A DNA stretch of 64,000 bases from Nocardia sp. NBC_01503 (GCF_036327755.1 NZ_CP109596.1:3534001-3598000), one strand, 5' to 3'. Shown: positions 43,291 through 53,330, counted from the stretch's first letter. Translations and numbers: made by a program. The notes: generated by a model from the letters alone, not told the origin.

Positions 43291-44451
43291 ATGCGGTTGT
43301 TCGGTTGGCGCACGCGGATTTTCACCGCCGCGGTCGCTTCGGCGGGTTCATTGCTCATGGTTCCCGGAGCCCCGGCGCAGGCGGCGGAGGCGGGCGCCGT
43401 GATCGATACGACCGCCCGGCCCGACGGCTGGCGCGGTATGTCCAACGGCTCGGCCATCGACTACTGGACCACTCGCTCCAATGGCGAACCCGTCCAGGCC
43501 AGCGGCGCGCTGATCATTCCGCCCGGACCCGCACCCGTCGGCGGCTGGCCGATCATGGCGTATGACCACGGCACCTCCGGGCTCGGCCCCGGATGCGGCG
43601 GACAGAGCGATACCAGCGTCTTCAGCCGCCCCAAGGAAGACAAGATCCTGCAGTACTTCGTCGATAAGGGCTTCGCGGTCGTCGCACCGGACTACCTCGG
43701 ACTCGGCAAATTCGACACCGGCCCGCACCCGTACCTGGAGACCCGCAGCGAGGCGAGCGCCACCGTCGATCTGGTGAAGGCCGCCCGCGAGGCACATCCG
43801 GAATTGTCGAAAACCTGGGCGTTGACCGGCTTTTCGCAGGGCGGGCACGCGGCGCTCGGCGCGGCCAACCTACAGGCGAGCACCGCGCCGGATCTGGATT
43901 TCCGCGGCACCATCGCGGTCGACCCGGCCTCGGATGTGGAGAAGTTCGTCCCCCTGGCCGGACCGTACGTGCCCGAGATTCCGGGCCAGAACGGTAACGC
44001 CATCGACGGATTCGTCGTCAGCATGCTGGTCGGGCTGCGCGAAACCCATCCCGAACTCGATCTGAACAGCTACCTGACCCCGCGCGGCCGGGAGATCTTC
44101 GATCAGGCGGGCGGCCTCTGCTTCAACGACATCATGAAGGCCGTCGACGGCGTCTCGGTCGGTGAGATGCTCGCCCGGCCGCTCGGCGACGAGCGCTTCC
44201 GCGCCGCGATCAACGAGTACATGACCGTGCCGACCAGCGGCTACAACGCGCCGATCCTGTTGCTGCTCAATGTGACCGATATGGTCGTGCCCTCACCGCT
44301 GCACGCCGCGCTCGCGGCCCAGTTCGCGGCCAACGGCGTGGACTTCAGCACGGTCACCGGCACCGGGCAGCACACCGATCTCAATCCGCAGATGTGGTCG
44401 GCCATCGACGCCTTCACCGCACGCGTGCTCGCCACTCCGACCAAGTCCTAA
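43291..44451 (+). CDS. Secreted lipase (LIP family), copy 1
   Basis: A 386-residue exported alpha/beta-hydrolase of the secretory-lipase (LIP) family. Signal peptide cleaves near APAQAAEA (about residue 32). The nucleophile elbow is [10 protein letters not shown], the catalytic Asp is likely in LLLNVTDMVVPSPLH, and the His in GTGQHTDLNPQ. Two Cys lie in GPGCGGQ and GLCFND. It probably cleaves triacylglycerols or esters outside the cell. It is followed by a close paralogue, with a hairpin between. Confidence 0.87.
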   Translation: MRLFGWRTRIFTAAVASAGSLLMVPGAPAQAAEAGAVIDTTARPDGWRGMSNGSAIDYWTTRSNGEPVQASGALIIPPGPAPVGGWPIMAYDHGTSGLGPGCGGQSDTSVFSRPKEDKILQYFVDKGFAVVAPDYLGLGKFDTGPHPYLETRSEASATVDLVKAAREAHPELSKTWALTGFSQGGHAALGAANLQASTAPDLDFRGTIAVDPASDVEKFVPLAGPYVPEIPGQNGNAIDGFVVSMLVGLRETHPELDLNSYLTPRGREIFDQAGGLCFNDIMKAVDGVSVGEMLARPLGDERFRAAINEYMTVPTSGYNAPILLLLNVTDMVVPSPLHAALAAQFAANGVDFSTVTGTGQHTDLNPQMWSAIDAFTARVLATPTKS

Positions 44452-44506
44452 CCGAGGGGCGGTGGCCCATCGGCAATCCATTGGCAAATAGATTGTCGGG
44501 GACGCA

Positions 44507-44533
44507 CTCCGGAAGCCGAGTTGGCTTCCGGAG
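44507..44533 (+). terminator. Hairpin between the two lipase genes
   Basis: A perfect 11-bp stem CTCCGGAAGCC/GGCTTCCGGAG (44507-44517 with 44523-44533, loop GAGTT). It has no T run. It may terminate or attenuate the first lipase transcript, or protect its 3' end; the Shine-Dalgarno of the second gene follows 10 bp later. Confidence 0.55.
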
Positions 44534-44552
44534 CGGAGCCGGTGGAGGAATT

Positions 44553-45725
44553 ATGGGATTTACCAGTACTTTTACGCGAATTGCGACCGTTGGCGCAGTG
44601 GCTGCGAGCGCGTTGCTCGCTCTTCCAATGAGCTCGGCGCAGGCCGACCCCGCCGGAACACTGATTTCGGCAACCATGCAGCCCGACGGCTGGCACGGGC
44701 AGGTGAACGGTTCGATCGTGCAGTACTGGACCACCCGCTCCAATGGTGAACAGGTCCGGGCCAGCGGCACCATGTTCGTTCCCGCCGGGCCCGCGCCCGC
44801 GGGTGGCTGGCCGATCATGGCCTACGACCACGGCACCACCGGACTCGGCGCGAACTGCGGCGGCCAGACCGCTCCCGAACGCGCGCCGCTGCCCGGTGTG
44901 ATGGCCGATGAGGACATCCTCATGCGGTACTTCGCGTCCAAGGGTTTCGCGGTCGTCGCACCGGACTACCTGGGGCTCGGCCTGTTCGACACCGGACCGC
45001 ATCCGTATCTGGAGCTGCGCACCGAAGCCACCGCCACCATCGATCTGGTGCGCGCGGCCCGTTCGGCCAACCCGGAGCTGTCCCGCACCTGGGCGGTGAC
45101 CGGCACCTCGCAGGGCGGTCACGCGGCGCTCGGCACCGCGAGCGTGCAGGTGGCCGCGGCCCCCGATCTCGACTTCCGCGGCACCGTCGCCATCGATCCG
45201 GCCTCGGATGTGGAGAAGGTGCTGCCCATCGCGGGGCCGTGGGTCCCCGAACTCCCGGGCAAGATCGGTGACGGTGTGAACGGCTTCGTCGTCAGCATTC
45301 TGGCCGGACTTCGCGCGGCCCGGCCCGAAGCGCAGGTCGACACCTATCTGACCGAACAGGGCCGTGCGCTGCTGGACGGCGTCGGCGACACCTGCCTGCC
45401 CGAGACCATCAAGCGCATGCGGGGGCTCACCATCGGTGAACTGCTCACCCGTCCGCTCACCGAGGGCCCGCTCAGCCCCGTGCTGCGCGACTACATGACC
45501 GTGCCGACCCGCGGCTACGACGCGCCGATTCTGTTGCTGCTCAACGCGACCGACACCACCGTGCCGTCCCCGCTACACGCCGCCCTGGCCACCCAGTTCG
45601 CCGCCAACGGCGTCGACTTCCAGGCCACCGTCGGTACCGGCTCGCACGGCAATGTCAATCCACGGATGTGGTCCGCCATGGACGCTTTCCTCAACCGCGT
45701 CCTGGCCACCCCGGTCCAGTCCTGA
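44553..45725 (+). CDS. Secreted lipase (LIP family), copy 2
   Basis: A 390-residue paralogue of the preceding lipase. The mature proteins share long blocks ([46 protein letters not shown]). Signal peptide ends near SSAQADPA. The nucleophile elbow is [10 protein letters not shown], with Asp in [15 protein letters not shown] and His in [10 protein letters not shown]. An extra 6-residue loop follows [15 protein letters not shown] 44553 has GGAGG upstream. The pair is a tandem duplication. Confidence 0.87.
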   Translation: MGFTSTFTRIATVGAVAASALLALPMSSAQADPAGTLISATMQPDGWHGQVNGSIVQYWTTRSNGEQVRASGTMFVPAGPAPAGGWPIMAYDHGTTGLGANCGGQTAPERAPLPGVMADEDILMRYFASKGFAVVAPDYLGLGLFDTGPHPYLELRTEATATIDLVRAARSANPELSRTWAVTGTSQGGHAALGTASVQVAAAPDLDFRGTVAIDPASDVEKVLPIAGPWVPELPGKIGDGVNGFVVSILAGLRAARPEAQVDTYLTEQGRALLDGVGDTCLPETIKRMRGLTIGELLTRPLTEGPLSPVLRDYMTVPTRGYDAPILLLLNATDTTVPSPLHAALATQFAANGVDFQATVGTGSHGNVNPRMWSAMDAFLNRVLATPVQS

Positions 45726-45829
45726 CCGTCCTCCGTCCGGTGCGGCCCCGACGGGATCGCACCGGGCGGACGCGTGTCGGGCGCGGGGCGAGGCCGGACC
45801 GGCAAGCACGAGTTGATAGGTTTCGCAGG

Positions 45830-46711
45830 GTGTCCGAACCTGAAAACGCTGGTCGTGGAGAAGCCGCCCTGCTGGGCCCCGCCGAAGTGCGGGTGCTCGC
45901 CGAGCGGTTCGGGGTGCGCCCGACCAAGCAGCTCGGACAGAACTTCGTCCACGACGCCAATACCGTGCGGCGCATTGTCGCGGCGGCGGGCGTCACCCGC
46001 GATGATGTGGTGCTCGAGGTCGGCCCCGGTCTCGGTTCACTGACCCTGGCCATTCTCGATGTGGCCGATCGGACCATCGCGGTCGAGATCGATCCGAATC
46101 TGGCCGGACACCTGCCGAATACGGTGCAGGACCGCGCACCCGGCCTGGCCGACCGTCTCACCGTCGTGCTCGCCGATGCCCTGCGCGTCCAGGCCGCGGA
46201 CCTGCCAGCCGCCCCGACGGCGCTGGTCGCGAACCTGCCCTACAACGTGGCCGTGCCCGTGCTGTTGCACCTGCTGGCCGAATTGCCGAGCATCCGAACA
46301 ACTCTCGTCATGGTGCAGTTGGAGGTCGCCGACCGGCTCGCCGCCACCCCGGGCGGGCGCATCTACGGTGTCCCCAGCGTCAAGGCGGGCTTCTTCGGCA
46401 CCGTTCGCCGCACCGGCACCGTCGGTCGCCAAATCTTCTGGCCCGTACCGCAGGTCGAATCCGGTCTGGTTCGTATCGACCGCTATGAAGAAGCGCCGTG
46501 GTCCATGGATGAAGACCATCGCAAGAAGGTATTCGAGGTCATCGACGCGGCCTTCGCCCAGCGCCGCAAGACCCTGCGCGCGGCCCTGTCCGGTTGGGCC
46601 GGTTCCCCGGTCGAAGCCGAAAGGCGTTTGGTGGCAGCCGGAATCGCCCCGACGGCCCGCGGCGAAACCCTCGACACCGCCGCCTTCGTCCGCCTCGCCG
46701 CGCAAGCCTGA
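45830..46711 (+). CDS. ksgA: 16S rRNA (A1518/A1519-N6)-dimethyltransferase RsmA/KsgA
   Basis: A 293-residue Rossmann methyltransferase. [28 protein letters not shown] (S-adenosylmethionine loop), [12 protein letters not shown] and [11 protein letters not shown] (catalytic NLPY) are in the right order, and [14 protein letters not shown] and [14 protein letters not shown] complete the family. It dimethylates two adenines near the 3' end of 16S rRNA; loss gives kasugamycin resistance. GTG 45830 gives a normal length, though the Shine-Dalgarno is weak. Confidence 0.96.
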   Translation: MSEPENAGRGEAALLGPAEVRVLAERFGVRPTKQLGQNFVHDANTVRRIVAAAGVTRDDVVLEVGPGLGSLTLAILDVADRTIAVEIDPNLAGHLPNTVQDRAPGLADRLTVVLADALRVQAADLPAAPTALVANLPYNVAVPVLLHLLAELPSIRTTLVMVQLEVADRLAATPGGRIYGVPSVKAGFFGTVRRTGTVGRQIFWPVPQVESGLVRIDRYEEAPWSMDEDHRKKVFEVIDAAFAQRRKTLRAALSGWAGSPVEAERRLVAAGIAPTARGETLDTAAFVRLAAQA

Positions 46712-46719
46712 CCGATTGA

Positions 46720-46746
46720 CCGGGGGCGGGCATTCGCCGCCCCCGG
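46720..46746. terminator. Terminator between ksgA and LpqN gene
   Basis: CCGGGGGCGG and CCGCCCCCGG (46720-46729, 46737-46746) form a 10-bp stem with a 7-nt loop, 8 bp after the ksgA stop and 11 bp from the stop of the convergent gene. Confidence 0.7.
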
Positions 46747-46757
46747 ACACGTTCGAC

Positions 46758-47255
46758 TCAGACGCGGATTTCCAGACCCTCCAGCAGCCCGGCTTCGATG
46801 CCGTCGCCATCGGCGCGCGCGGTCACGGTGAGCTGGACCAGGTACTCGTAATTGCCGACGGCGACGATCACATAGCGGGTGTGCACCCACAGGATCAGGG
46901 CATCGACGGAGTAGGTGCCGGTCACGGCCGCCGACGGAAAGCCTTGGTAGTCACCGATTTCCGCGTTCAGTTCGCGCCAGTCGGGGAGCTGCCGGGCATC
47001 CGCGAACGCGGACTCCAGCAGTTCGGCCGGGTTCGACGGCTTGGAGAGGCGGCCGACGAGCAGGACCACATTATCGGCCCAGCCGTTCTCGGGCGGGCGG
47101 GTGAAGACGCCGTACGCGCCGGGGAACATGGCGGCGTCCACCGCCGTCCACCCCTCGGCCAACGGCAGCGAAACCTCGGGCGCACCGGCCTCTCCCGGCT
47201 GCACCGGCGCGATCTCGATCTCCGCCGCGACCAGGTACTCGGCAATAGTCGTCAC
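46758..47255 (-). CDS. LpqN/LpqT-family protein without signal peptide
   Basis: A 165-residue LpqN-domain protein: VSLPLAEGWTAVDAAMFPGAYGVFTRP, ADNVVLLVGRLSKPSNPAELLESAFADARQLP and YSVDALILWVHTRYVIVAVGNYEYLVQLTVTA. Mycobacterial LpqN and LpqT are lipoproteins; here no lipobox or signal sequence precedes the domain. GTG 47255 is set by GAGGAG 8 bp upstream. Hence a cytoplasmic or otherwise localised member. Function unknown; M. tuberculosis LpqN is reported to bind cell-envelope transport proteins. Confidence 0.8.
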   Translation of the reverse strand: MTTIAEYLVAAEIEIAPVQPGEAGAPEVSLPLAEGWTAVDAAMFPGAYGVFTRPPENGWADNVVLLVGRLSKPSNPAELLESAFADARQLPDWRELNAEIGDYQGFPSAAVTGTYSVDALILWVHTRYVIVAVGNYEYLVQLTVTARADGDGIEAGLLEGLEIRV

Positions 47256-47335
47256 GAACTCTGCTCCTCGGGCATAGCGGGCGAGGCGGTCCCCACCGCT
47301 CGCCAGCCATTGAACACGATCCGCCGCTACGACGA

Positions 47336-47364
47336 CCGACCGCACCCCGTCGGGGTGCGGTCGG
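47336..47364 (-). terminator. Terminator of the copper operon
   Basis: A 14-bp palindrome around one central base (47336-47349 with 47351-47364; CCGACCGCACCCCG arm) lies 26 bp past the copA stop on the minus strand. Confidence 0.7.
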
Positions 47365-47389
47365 AGCGCGGATCCTTCGAGCCGGTGCC

Positions 47390-49645
47390 TCAGCCCCGGA
47401 AGCGACGCAGCCGGAGGCTGTTGCTGACCACGAATACGCTGGACAGGGCCATGGCCGCACCGGCGAGCATGGGGTTCAGCAGGCCCGCGGCGGCCAGCGG
47501 AATGGCCGCCACGTTGTAGCCGAAGGCCCAGAACAGATTGCTCTTGATGGTGCGCAGGGTGGCCCGCGACAGTTTGATCGCGGTGGGGACCGAGCGCAGG
47601 TCGTCCCGGACCAGGGTGAGGTCCGCGGCCTGAATGGCGACATCGGTGCCGGTGCCCATGGCCAGGCCGAGATCGGCCTGGGCGAGGGCGGCCGCGTCAT
47701 TGACGCCGTCGCCGACCATGGCGACCACCTTGCCCTGAGCCTGCAACTGCTTCACCACATCGAGCTTGTCGCTGGGCAGCACCTCGGCGATGACCTGGTC
47801 GATACCGACCTGATCCGCCACGGTGCGGGCGGTGGCCGCATTGTCACCGGTGAGCAGGACGGGGGTGAGTCCGAGTGCCCGCATCTCCGAGATCGCCTGT
47901 GCACTGGTGGGTTTGACGGCATCGGCGATGACGAGCACGCCGCGAGCCACACCGTCCCAAGCCACCACGATGGCGGTCTTTCCGGCCTGTTCGGCCCGAA
48001 TCTTGGCGTCCGCCAATACCTCCGGCAGGGTGATCGACCAGTCTTCGAGCAGTTCGGTGCGTCCGATGACGACCGCCCGCTCACCGACCAGGCCCTGCAC
48101 GCCCTTGCCGCCGTGGCTGACGAACTGCTCCACCTGCTCGGCGTACTTCGAAGGCGCAGTGAGGCCGCGATCGACGGCACCCTTGACCACGGCTTTGGCG
48201 ACCGGGTGTTCGGAGCCGTGCTCCACCGCCGCCGCCACCGCGAGCAGCTCGTCCGGATCCACGTTCGCGGCCGGAATCGCCTCGGCGAGAGTCATTCTGC
48301 CGGTGGTGACGGTACCGGTCTTATCCAGCACCACGGTGTCGATGCGCCGCGTCGACTCCAGCACCTGCGGGCCCTTGATCAGGATGCCCAGCTGCGCGCC
48401 GCGGCCGGTGCCCACCAATAGCGCTGTGGGCGTGGCCAATCCGAGGGCACACGGGCAGGCGATGATCAGCACGGCCACCGCCGCGCCGAAGGCGGTCGCG
48501 ACGGCGACACCGGTGCCGAGCCAGAAGCCCAGCGCCGCGACGGCGATCGCGATGACAATCGGCACGAAGATCCCGGCCACCTTGTCGGCGAGCCGCTGCA
48601 CCGGCGCTTTCCCGTTCTGCGCCTCCTCGACCAGCGCGGCCATCTGCGCCAGTTGGGTATCCGCGCCGACCCGGGTGGCGCGCACGGTCAGCAGACCACC
48701 CGCGTTCACCGTCGCGCCGACCACGGCATCGCCGGGCGCCACCTCGACCGGCACCGATTCGCCGGTCAGCATGCTCATATCCAGGGCCGAACTGCCCTTG
48801 ACCACAACACCGTCGGTGGCGATCTTCTCGCCGGGCCGGACCAGGAATTCCTCGTCGACCCGCAGTTCACCCACGGGGATACGGGTTTCGACACCGCCGC
48901 GCAGGACCGCCACATCCTTCGCGCCCAGTTCCAGCAGGGCCCGCAGCGCGGATCCGGCCTTCTCCTTGGATCGGGTCTCGAAGTAGCGACCCGCCAGAAT
49001 CGCGGTGATCAGCGTCGCCGCCACCTCGAAGTAGAGCGCCGAGGACGAGTCGCCGCGCGAAATGGCAAGGCTGAAGGGGTGTTTCATACCCGCCATACCG
49101 GCATCGCCGAAGAACAGCGCGTACACCGACCACCCGAAGGCGGCCAGGGTGCCCAGCGAGATGAGCGTATCCATCGTCGCCGCACCGTGTTTGGCGTTCA
49201 CCCAGGCGGCCCGGTGGAATTGCGCGCCGCCCCACACCACGATGGGTGCGGTCAGCGTCAGCGAAAGCCACTGCCAGTTGGTGAATTGCAGCGCCGGAAT
49301 CATGGCCATGGCGACCACGGGCACGGCCAGCGCTAGCGTCACCAGCAGTCGATGCCGCAGCAGTCGGGTCGCGCTCGGAGCCGAATTATCTTCGGTATCA
49401 GCCGATTTCACCGGTTCGGTATTGTGTACGGCGGCCGTGTATCCGGTATCGACGACCTTGGCGATCAGCTCATCGGTGGTCACCGACTCCGGGAAGCTGA
49501 CCTTCGCCTTCTCGGTGGCGTAGTTCACCGTGGCGGTGACGCCGTCGATCCGATTGAGCTTCTTCTCGATGCGGGAGGCGCAGGAGGCGCAGGTCATACC
49601 GCCGATTTCCAGCTCGATGGACCGCTCCTGCGTTGGGGCGCTCAT
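47390..49645 (-). CDS. copA: Copper-exporting P1B-type ATPase
   Basis: A 751-residue heavy-metal P-type ATPase. The N-terminal HMA domain has GMTCASC, the membrane metal site is CPC ([14 protein letters not shown]), TGES is the actuator, DKTGTVTTG the phosphorylation site, and SEHPVAKA the HP motif. CPC plus [15 protein letters not shown] and [15 protein letters not shown] in the last helices indicate Cu+ (or Ag+) specificity. It pumps Cu+ out of the cytoplasm. The ATG shares one base with the stop of the preceding His-rich gene, and copZ is upstream, so all three form one operon. Confidence 0.95.
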   Translation of the reverse strand: MSAPTQERSIELEIGGMTCASCASRIEKKLNRIDGVTATVNYATEKAKVSFPESVTTDELIAKVVDTGYTAAVHNTEPVKSADTEDNSAPSATRLLRHRLLVTLALAVPVVAMAMIPALQFTNWQWLSLTLTAPIVVWGGAQFHRAAWVNAKHGAATMDTLISLGTLAAFGWSVYALFFGDAGMAGMKHPFSLAISRGDSSSALYFEVAATLITAILAGRYFETRSKEKAGSALRALLELGAKDVAVLRGGVETRIPVGELRVDEEFLVRPGEKIATDGVVVKGSSALDMSMLTGESVPVEVAPGDAVVGATVNAGGLLTVRATRVGADTQLAQMAALVEEAQNGKAPVQRLADKVAGIFVPIVIAIAVAALGFWLGTGVAVATAFGAAVAVLIIACPCALGLATPTALLVGTGRGAQLGILIKGPQVLESTRRIDTVVLDKTGTVTTGRMTLAEAIPAANVDPDELLAVAAAVEHGSEHPVAKAVVKGAVDRGLTAPSKYAEQVEQFVSHGGKGVQGLVGERAVVIGRTELLEDWSITLPEVLADAKIRAEQAGKTAIVVAWDGVARGVLVIADAVKPTSAQAISEMRALGLTPVLLTGDNAATARTVADQVGIDQVIAEVLPSDKLDVVKQLQAQGKVVAMVGDGVNDAAALAQADLGLAMGTGTDVAIQAADLTLVRDDLRSVPTAIKLSRATLRTIKSNLFWAFGYNVAAIPLAAAGLLNPMLAGAAMALSSVFVVSNSLRLRRFRG

Positions 49646-50538
49646 CAGTGACCTCCTCCGTGCTGCGAGTGCGCGTCCGAAGCGGATGCGGCGGTGGTTG
49701 TCTCATCGGTGAATTCGGCGGTGTGGACCTTGCCGCCGTGCCGGAAGTCCAGGTACAGGCGGTAGACGCCATCGCTCGGCGCCTGGGCGTGGAAGGCGAC
49801 CTCCGGTCCGGGAGCGGTCTTCCCGACCTCGCCCTCGGGGTGCACATGCAGGTAGGCGAGGTCACTGGCCCGCAGTGCGACCAGGTGCGCGTACGCGCCC
49901 AGGTAGGGCTGCAGATCGGTGACGGGCTTACCGTCGCGGGTGACGTCGAACTTCAATTCGCTTCCGGCGGTGGACAAATCACCGGTCAGGGTGACCTGGT
50001 AGCCGTCCACCTGTGCCGTCTTCGATACCGGCGGCAGTGGCTTGGTCACCGCGTTCCCGTCCACCTGAACGGTCCGGCTGAGCGTCAGTTCGCCCGGGCC
50101 GCCGGCGGGGGAGAAGTCGGTGAAGACCCGATAGTTACCGGGCTCGGCCCAGTTCCAGTCGATGGACCAGGTGCCGTCCGCGGTGAGTGCGGGATGGACG
50201 TGCCGGAACTGGCTCGCATCCGACCGCACCACGATCAGATGCAGGTTCTGCTCGTGCAGGGTGTTGTACTTGGTGACGGTGCCCTGCGGTCCGGTGATCC
50301 GGAAACGCAGGGCCCCTTGCTGATTCGCGACGGTGGGGGCGGTGACATCGGTGAGGGCGTAACCCTGCTCGCTGTTCGCGAGCCCGGGGGCCGCTTCGGT
50401 CTGATGTTCGGAGTGCGCGGAGGTCGTGCCGGAGGCCGACTCGGTCGGATCACCCACCAGGGCGCCGATACCGAGTGCGGCCCCGAACAGTACGACCAGT
50501 CCACCGCCGAAGGCGGCGAACTTCAGTCGATCGTTCAT
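49645..50538 (-). CDS. His-rich membrane-anchored copper-site protein
   Basis: A 297-residue protein with one N-terminal membrane helix (residues about 8-29) and a His-containing exterior. Two homologous parts each carry HL(I/V)xxR-x2-D-x3-(F/Y)-x-HVHP: once as [17 protein letters not shown] and once as [17 protein letters not shown]. The tail is [10 protein letters not shown]. These His clusters fit extracytoplasmic copper binding. It is placed between copZ (zero gap) and copA (1-base overlap), a common order in actinomycetes. No enzymatic motif was seen. Confidence 0.8.
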   Translation of the reverse strand: MNDRLKFAAFGGGLVVLFGAALGIGALVGDPTESASGTTSAHSEHQTEAAPGLANSEQGYALTDVTAPTVANQQGALRFRITGPQGTVTKYNTLHEQNLHLIVVRSDASQFRHVHPALTADGTWSIDWNWAEPGNYRVFTDFSPAGGPGELTLSRTVQVDGNAVTKPLPPVSKTAQVDGYQVTLTGDLSTAGSELKFDVTRDGKPVTDLQPYLGAYAHLVALRASDLAYLHVHPEGEVGKTAPGPEVAFHAQAPSDGVYRLYLDFRHGGKVHTAEFTDETTTAASASDAHSQHGGGH

Positions 50539-50745
50539 TCAGCTCGCCACCTCGTACCCGGCTTCGTCGACGGCGGCCACGACAGCGGCAGCGGCGATCG
50601 GAGCGGCGGACTCGACCTTGACCAGGCCGGAGGCCAGATCGACATCGACACTGGTGACACCGTCGATCTTGCCGATCTCCTGCTGAACCGACCCGACGCA
50701 GTGGCCGCAGGTCATGCCGGTGACGGTGTAGGTGCTGGTGGCCAT
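50539..50745 (-). CDS. copZ: Copper chaperone CopZ
   Basis: A 68-residue single HMA domain: STYTVTGMTCGHCVGSVQQEIGKIDGV with GMTCGHC binding Cu+, and a normal ferredoxin-like fold length. It delivers copper to CopA and possibly to a regulator. ATG 50745 opens the operon; the stop directly abuts the next start. Confidence 0.93.
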   Translation of the reverse strand: MATSTYTVTGMTCGHCVGSVQQEIGKIDGVTSVDVDLASGLVKVESAAPIAAAAVVAAVDEAGYEVAS

Positions 50746-50776
50746 TTCGACTCCTCGACTCGCGCTATACGGTGTG

Positions 50777-50818
50777 GGGGTATCCCCGAACACCTCTGAA
50801 ACATACCCCCCATGGGTA
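50777..50818. promoter_or_regulatory. Candidate copper-repressor operator(s) upstream of copZ
   Basis: Two G/C-tract palindromes lie upstream of copZ: GGGG-TAT-CCCC (50777-50787) and TACCC-CCCAT-GGGTA (50804-50818). CsoR-type copper repressors bind GC-rich sites of this shape (ATACCC...GGGTAT). No csoR gene lies in the window; the adjacent TetR gene is more likely tied to its own divergent SDR. Confidence 0.45.
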
Positions 50819-50845
50819 CCTGGCGCAAGCGGTTGGCCGGAAAAT

Positions 50846-51457
50846 TCAGCGCTCGGCGGCCCCGGATTTCGGCCACACCTGTAGTGCCAGCTCAGCGACC
50901 TGTCGCAGCTCGTCGCGGCTCGCACCATCGCGCGCGGACTGCGACATGCCCTGCATGACCACGCCGATATAGCGGGCCAGCACCCGTGCATCGGTATCCG
51001 CCGGTAGTCGCCCCGCGGTGATATCGACTCCGATGCGCTCGGCGAAGGCAGTCACGTTCGCGGTGCGCATGGCCTCGAGCATGGCCGCGACCTCGGGGTT
51101 CGTGGTGTTGATCCCGGCGCTGATCACCATGCAGCCGTTCGGAAGTCCCGGTTCGGTGTACTCCAGGGCCGCCTCGCGCAGGGTGCGGGCGACCGCGTCC
51201 CAGGCCGTCGGCTCCTCGGCGAGCGCACGCGCCGCGAAGCCCGCGTACTGGTTCACGTACACCTCGATGGACTCGTTGAACAGCTGCTGTTTATCGCCGA
51301 ACGCGGCGTAGAGGCTGGGTGCGCCGATGCCGAGTTCGCCGGTGAGATCGCTGATCGAGGTGGCCTCGTAGCCCTGTCGCCAGAACAGTCGCAGCGCTTT
51401 GTCCAGCGCGGCGTCGCGGTCGAATTTCCGGGGTCGGCCCCGGGTGGGAGTGGCCAT
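50846..51457 (-). CDS. TetR-family repressor divergent from an SDR
   Basis: A 203-residue TetR regulator: GRPRKFDRDAALDKALRLFWRQGYEATSISDLTGELGIGAPSLYAAFGDKQQLF is the complete DNA-binding domain. The C-terminal region resembles the AcrR-like group (LREAALEYTEPGLPNGCMVI with a Cys that may sense electrophiles). ATG 51457 is chosen; an ATG at 51466 would add three residues. It faces an SDR gene across 81 bp with two operator-like repeats and most likely represses it and itself. Confidence 0.9.
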   Translation of the reverse strand: MATPTRGRPRKFDRDAALDKALRLFWRQGYEATSISDLTGELGIGAPSLYAAFGDKQQLFNESIEVYVNQYAGFAARALAEEPTAWDAVARTLREAALEYTEPGLPNGCMVISAGINTTNPEVAAMLEAMRTANVTAFAERIGVDITAGRLPADTDARVLARYIGVVMQGMSQSARDGASRDELRQVAELALQVWPKSGAAER

Positions 51458-51467
51458 GCCGCACATT

Positions 51468-51524
51468 TTATAGCGCTCGCTAGATAATGTGCTACGGTCC
51501 CATTCTGTAACGATCGCTAGATAA
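51468..51524. promoter_or_regulatory. Paired operators between TetR and SDR genes
   Basis: TTATAGCGCTCGCTAGATAA (51468-51487) and TGTAACGATCGCTAGATAA (51506-51524) share TCGCTAGATAA exactly and lie 37 bp apart. Each is an imperfect inverted repeat (TTAT-AGCG ... CGCT-ATAA; TAACGATCG-CTA). One is next to each start codon, so the TetR protein can shut both genes. Confidence 0.7.
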
Positions 51525-51538
51525 AAGGAGCGCAGCTC

Positions 51539-52291
51539 ATGAGCACCCTCGCAGGCAAGACGGCACTGGTCACCGGCAGCGGACGCGGTATCGGACGCGC
51601 CATCGCACTTCGGTTGGCGAAGGACGGCGCCCGGGTGGCCGTGCACTACAACGGCAATGTCGCCGCCGCCAAGGAGACCGTCGCCGCGATCGAGAACGCG
51701 GGCGGTTCGGCCTTCGCCATCCAGGCCACCCTCGGCGTGCCCGGCGATGCGCAAACCCTGTGGAGCGCGTTCGACGCGCACGCGGACGGGCTCGACATCC
51801 TGGTCAACAACGCGGGCACCGACGGCATCCGCGAACCCATCACCGGCACCGATGAGGCATCCTTCGACCGCGTCTTCGCGATCAACACCAAATCGCCGTT
51901 CTTCGTCACCAAGCTGGGCCTGGATCGGCTGCGGGACAACGGCCGCATCGTCAATGTCTCCACCGGGCTCACCCGTGGCGCCTACCAGCCGCAGTTGCTC
52001 GCCTACACCATGACCAAGGCCGCCATCGATGCCCTGACCAGCATCCTCGCCAAAGACCTTGCCTCCCGGGGGATTACGGTGAACGCCGTCGCCCCCGGCG
52101 CGATCGATACCGATATGAACGCCGATTGGCTCCGCACGCCCGAGGGGCAGGCCGCCACCGCCGCCCGCTCCCCGCTGCATCGGGTCGGCCAGCCCGCCGA
52201 TGTGGCGGACATCGTGGGCTTCCTGGCATCCGAGGATTCCCGCTGGGTGACCGGCCAGTGGATCGATGCCACCGGTGGCGCGCTCCTGTAG
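51539..52291 (+). CDS. Short-chain dehydrogenase/reductase under TetR control
   Basis: A 250-residue classical SDR: VTGSGRGIGRAIALRL, VNNAGTDG, NVSTGLTRG and YTMTKAA with Tyr and Lys. The C-terminus DSRWVTGQWIDATGGALL is typical. VAVHYN after beta2 (no acidic residue) suggests NADPH. ATG 51539 follows AAAAGGAG. TetR-linked SDRs of this type are often induced by electrophilic or quinone compounds; that is inference. The ispE gene follows 24 bp later and may share the transcript. Confidence 0.9.
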   Translation: MSTLAGKTALVTGSGRGIGRAIALRLAKDGARVAVHYNGNVAAAKETVAAIENAGGSAFAIQATLGVPGDAQTLWSAFDAHADGLDILVNNAGTDGIREPITGTDEASFDRVFAINTKSPFFVTKLGLDRLRDNGRIVNVSTGLTRGAYQPQLLAYTMTKAAIDALTSILAKDLASRGITVNAVAPGAIDTDMNADWLRTPEGQAATAARSPLHRVGQPADVADIVGFLASEDSRWVTGQWIDATGGALL

Positions 52292-52315
52292 GGAACTGCA
52301 ACTAGGCTGTCCGGC

Positions 52316-53251
52316 GTGCTGTCTGTTGTGCCCAGCCCCGTCGTCGTGCGCGCGCCCTCGAAGGTGAACCTGCACCTCGGGGTGGGCGATCTTCGCGAGG
52401 ACGGATACCACGACCTCACCACGGTTTTCCAAGCCCTGTCGCTGAGTGACGATCTGGAGATCTCGCCCGCCGCCGCCCTCACCGTGCGGGTCACGGGCGA
52501 GAGCGCCGATCAGGTGCCCACCGATCGCGGAAACCTGGTGTGGCAGGCCGCCGTCCGCCTGGCACCGCTGGGCGGCTGCGCGCCACTGGTCGAGATCGCC
52601 ATTGCCAAGGGCATTCCGGTGGCGGGCGGTATGGCCGGTGGTAGCGCCGATGCCGCCGCCGCCCTGCTCGGCCTGAACGACCTGTGGGAGCTCGGCCTCT
52701 CACGCGGCGAATTGTCCGCTATCGCAGCGGAGCTCGGCAGTGATGTCCCCTTCTCCCTGCACGGTCAGACCGCGCTGGGGCGTGGCCGCGGTGAGGAACT
52801 CCTTCCGGTGTTGTGCCGCAACACCTTCCACTGGGTCCTCGCCCTGGCCAAGGGCGGGCTCTCCACCCCGGCGGTCTTCCACGAACTCGACCGCCTGCGC
52901 GAAATCGGCGAACCGCCCCGCCTCGGCAGCCCCGAAGCCCTGCTGCAGGCGCTGGCCTCCGGCGACCCCCAGCAGCTCGCGCCGCTACTCGGCAACGACC
53001 TGCAAATCGCGGCCCTGTCCCTGAAGCCCGAACTCCGCCGGACCCTGCGCGCGGGCGTCACCGCGGGTGCCCTGGCGGGCATAGTCTCCGGCTCCGGCCC
53101 GACCTGCGCGTTCCTCTGCGAATCCGAGGACGCCGCCGTCGCGGTCGCCGCCGAACTCTCCGGCGCGGGCGTCTGCCGCAGCGTCCGCACCGCCTACGGC
53201 CCGGTCCCCGGCGCTCGCATCCTCAGCAGTCCCGTCGACCCGAAGCGCTGA
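52316..53251 (+). CDS. ispE: 4-diphosphocytidyl-2-C-methyl-D-erythritol kinase IspE
   Basis: A 311-residue GHMP kinase of the MEP isoprenoid pathway. [26 protein letters not shown] gives the substrate and catalytic Lys region, [23 protein letters not shown] the ATP glycine loop, and [12 protein letters not shown] the third motif. It phosphorylates CDP-methylerythritol. GTG 52316 is the likely start; an internal GTG four codons on is an alternative. It follows ksgA in the conserved block, though here a copper operon and TetR/SDR pair separate them. Confidence 0.96.
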   Translation: MLSVVPSPVVVRAPSKVNLHLGVGDLREDGYHDLTTVFQALSLSDDLEISPAAALTVRVTGESADQVPTDRGNLVWQAAVRLAPLGGCAPLVEIAIAKGIPVAGGMAGGSADAAAALLGLNDLWELGLSRGELSAIAAELGSDVPFSLHGQTALGRGRGEELLPVLCRNTFHWVLALAKGGLSTPAVFHELDRLREIGEPPRLGSPEALLQALASGDPQQLAPLLGNDLQIAALSLKPELRRTLRAGVTAGALAGIVSGSGPTCAFLCESEDAAVAVAAELSGAGVCRSVRTAYGPVPGARILSSPVDPKR

Positions 53252-53330
53252 CTTCAGCGTGATCTCCGCCCCTCGGTAGGCTGGGCGAGGGGCAATCACC
53301 GTTTGCGCCGTCGATGCGACAGAAGGATTC

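Noticed and set aside
46059..47519. Plus-strand open frame of about 480 codons crossing the ksgA end
   Set aside because: Out of frame with ksgA, then antisense to the LpqN gene and copA, and it runs through two terminators.
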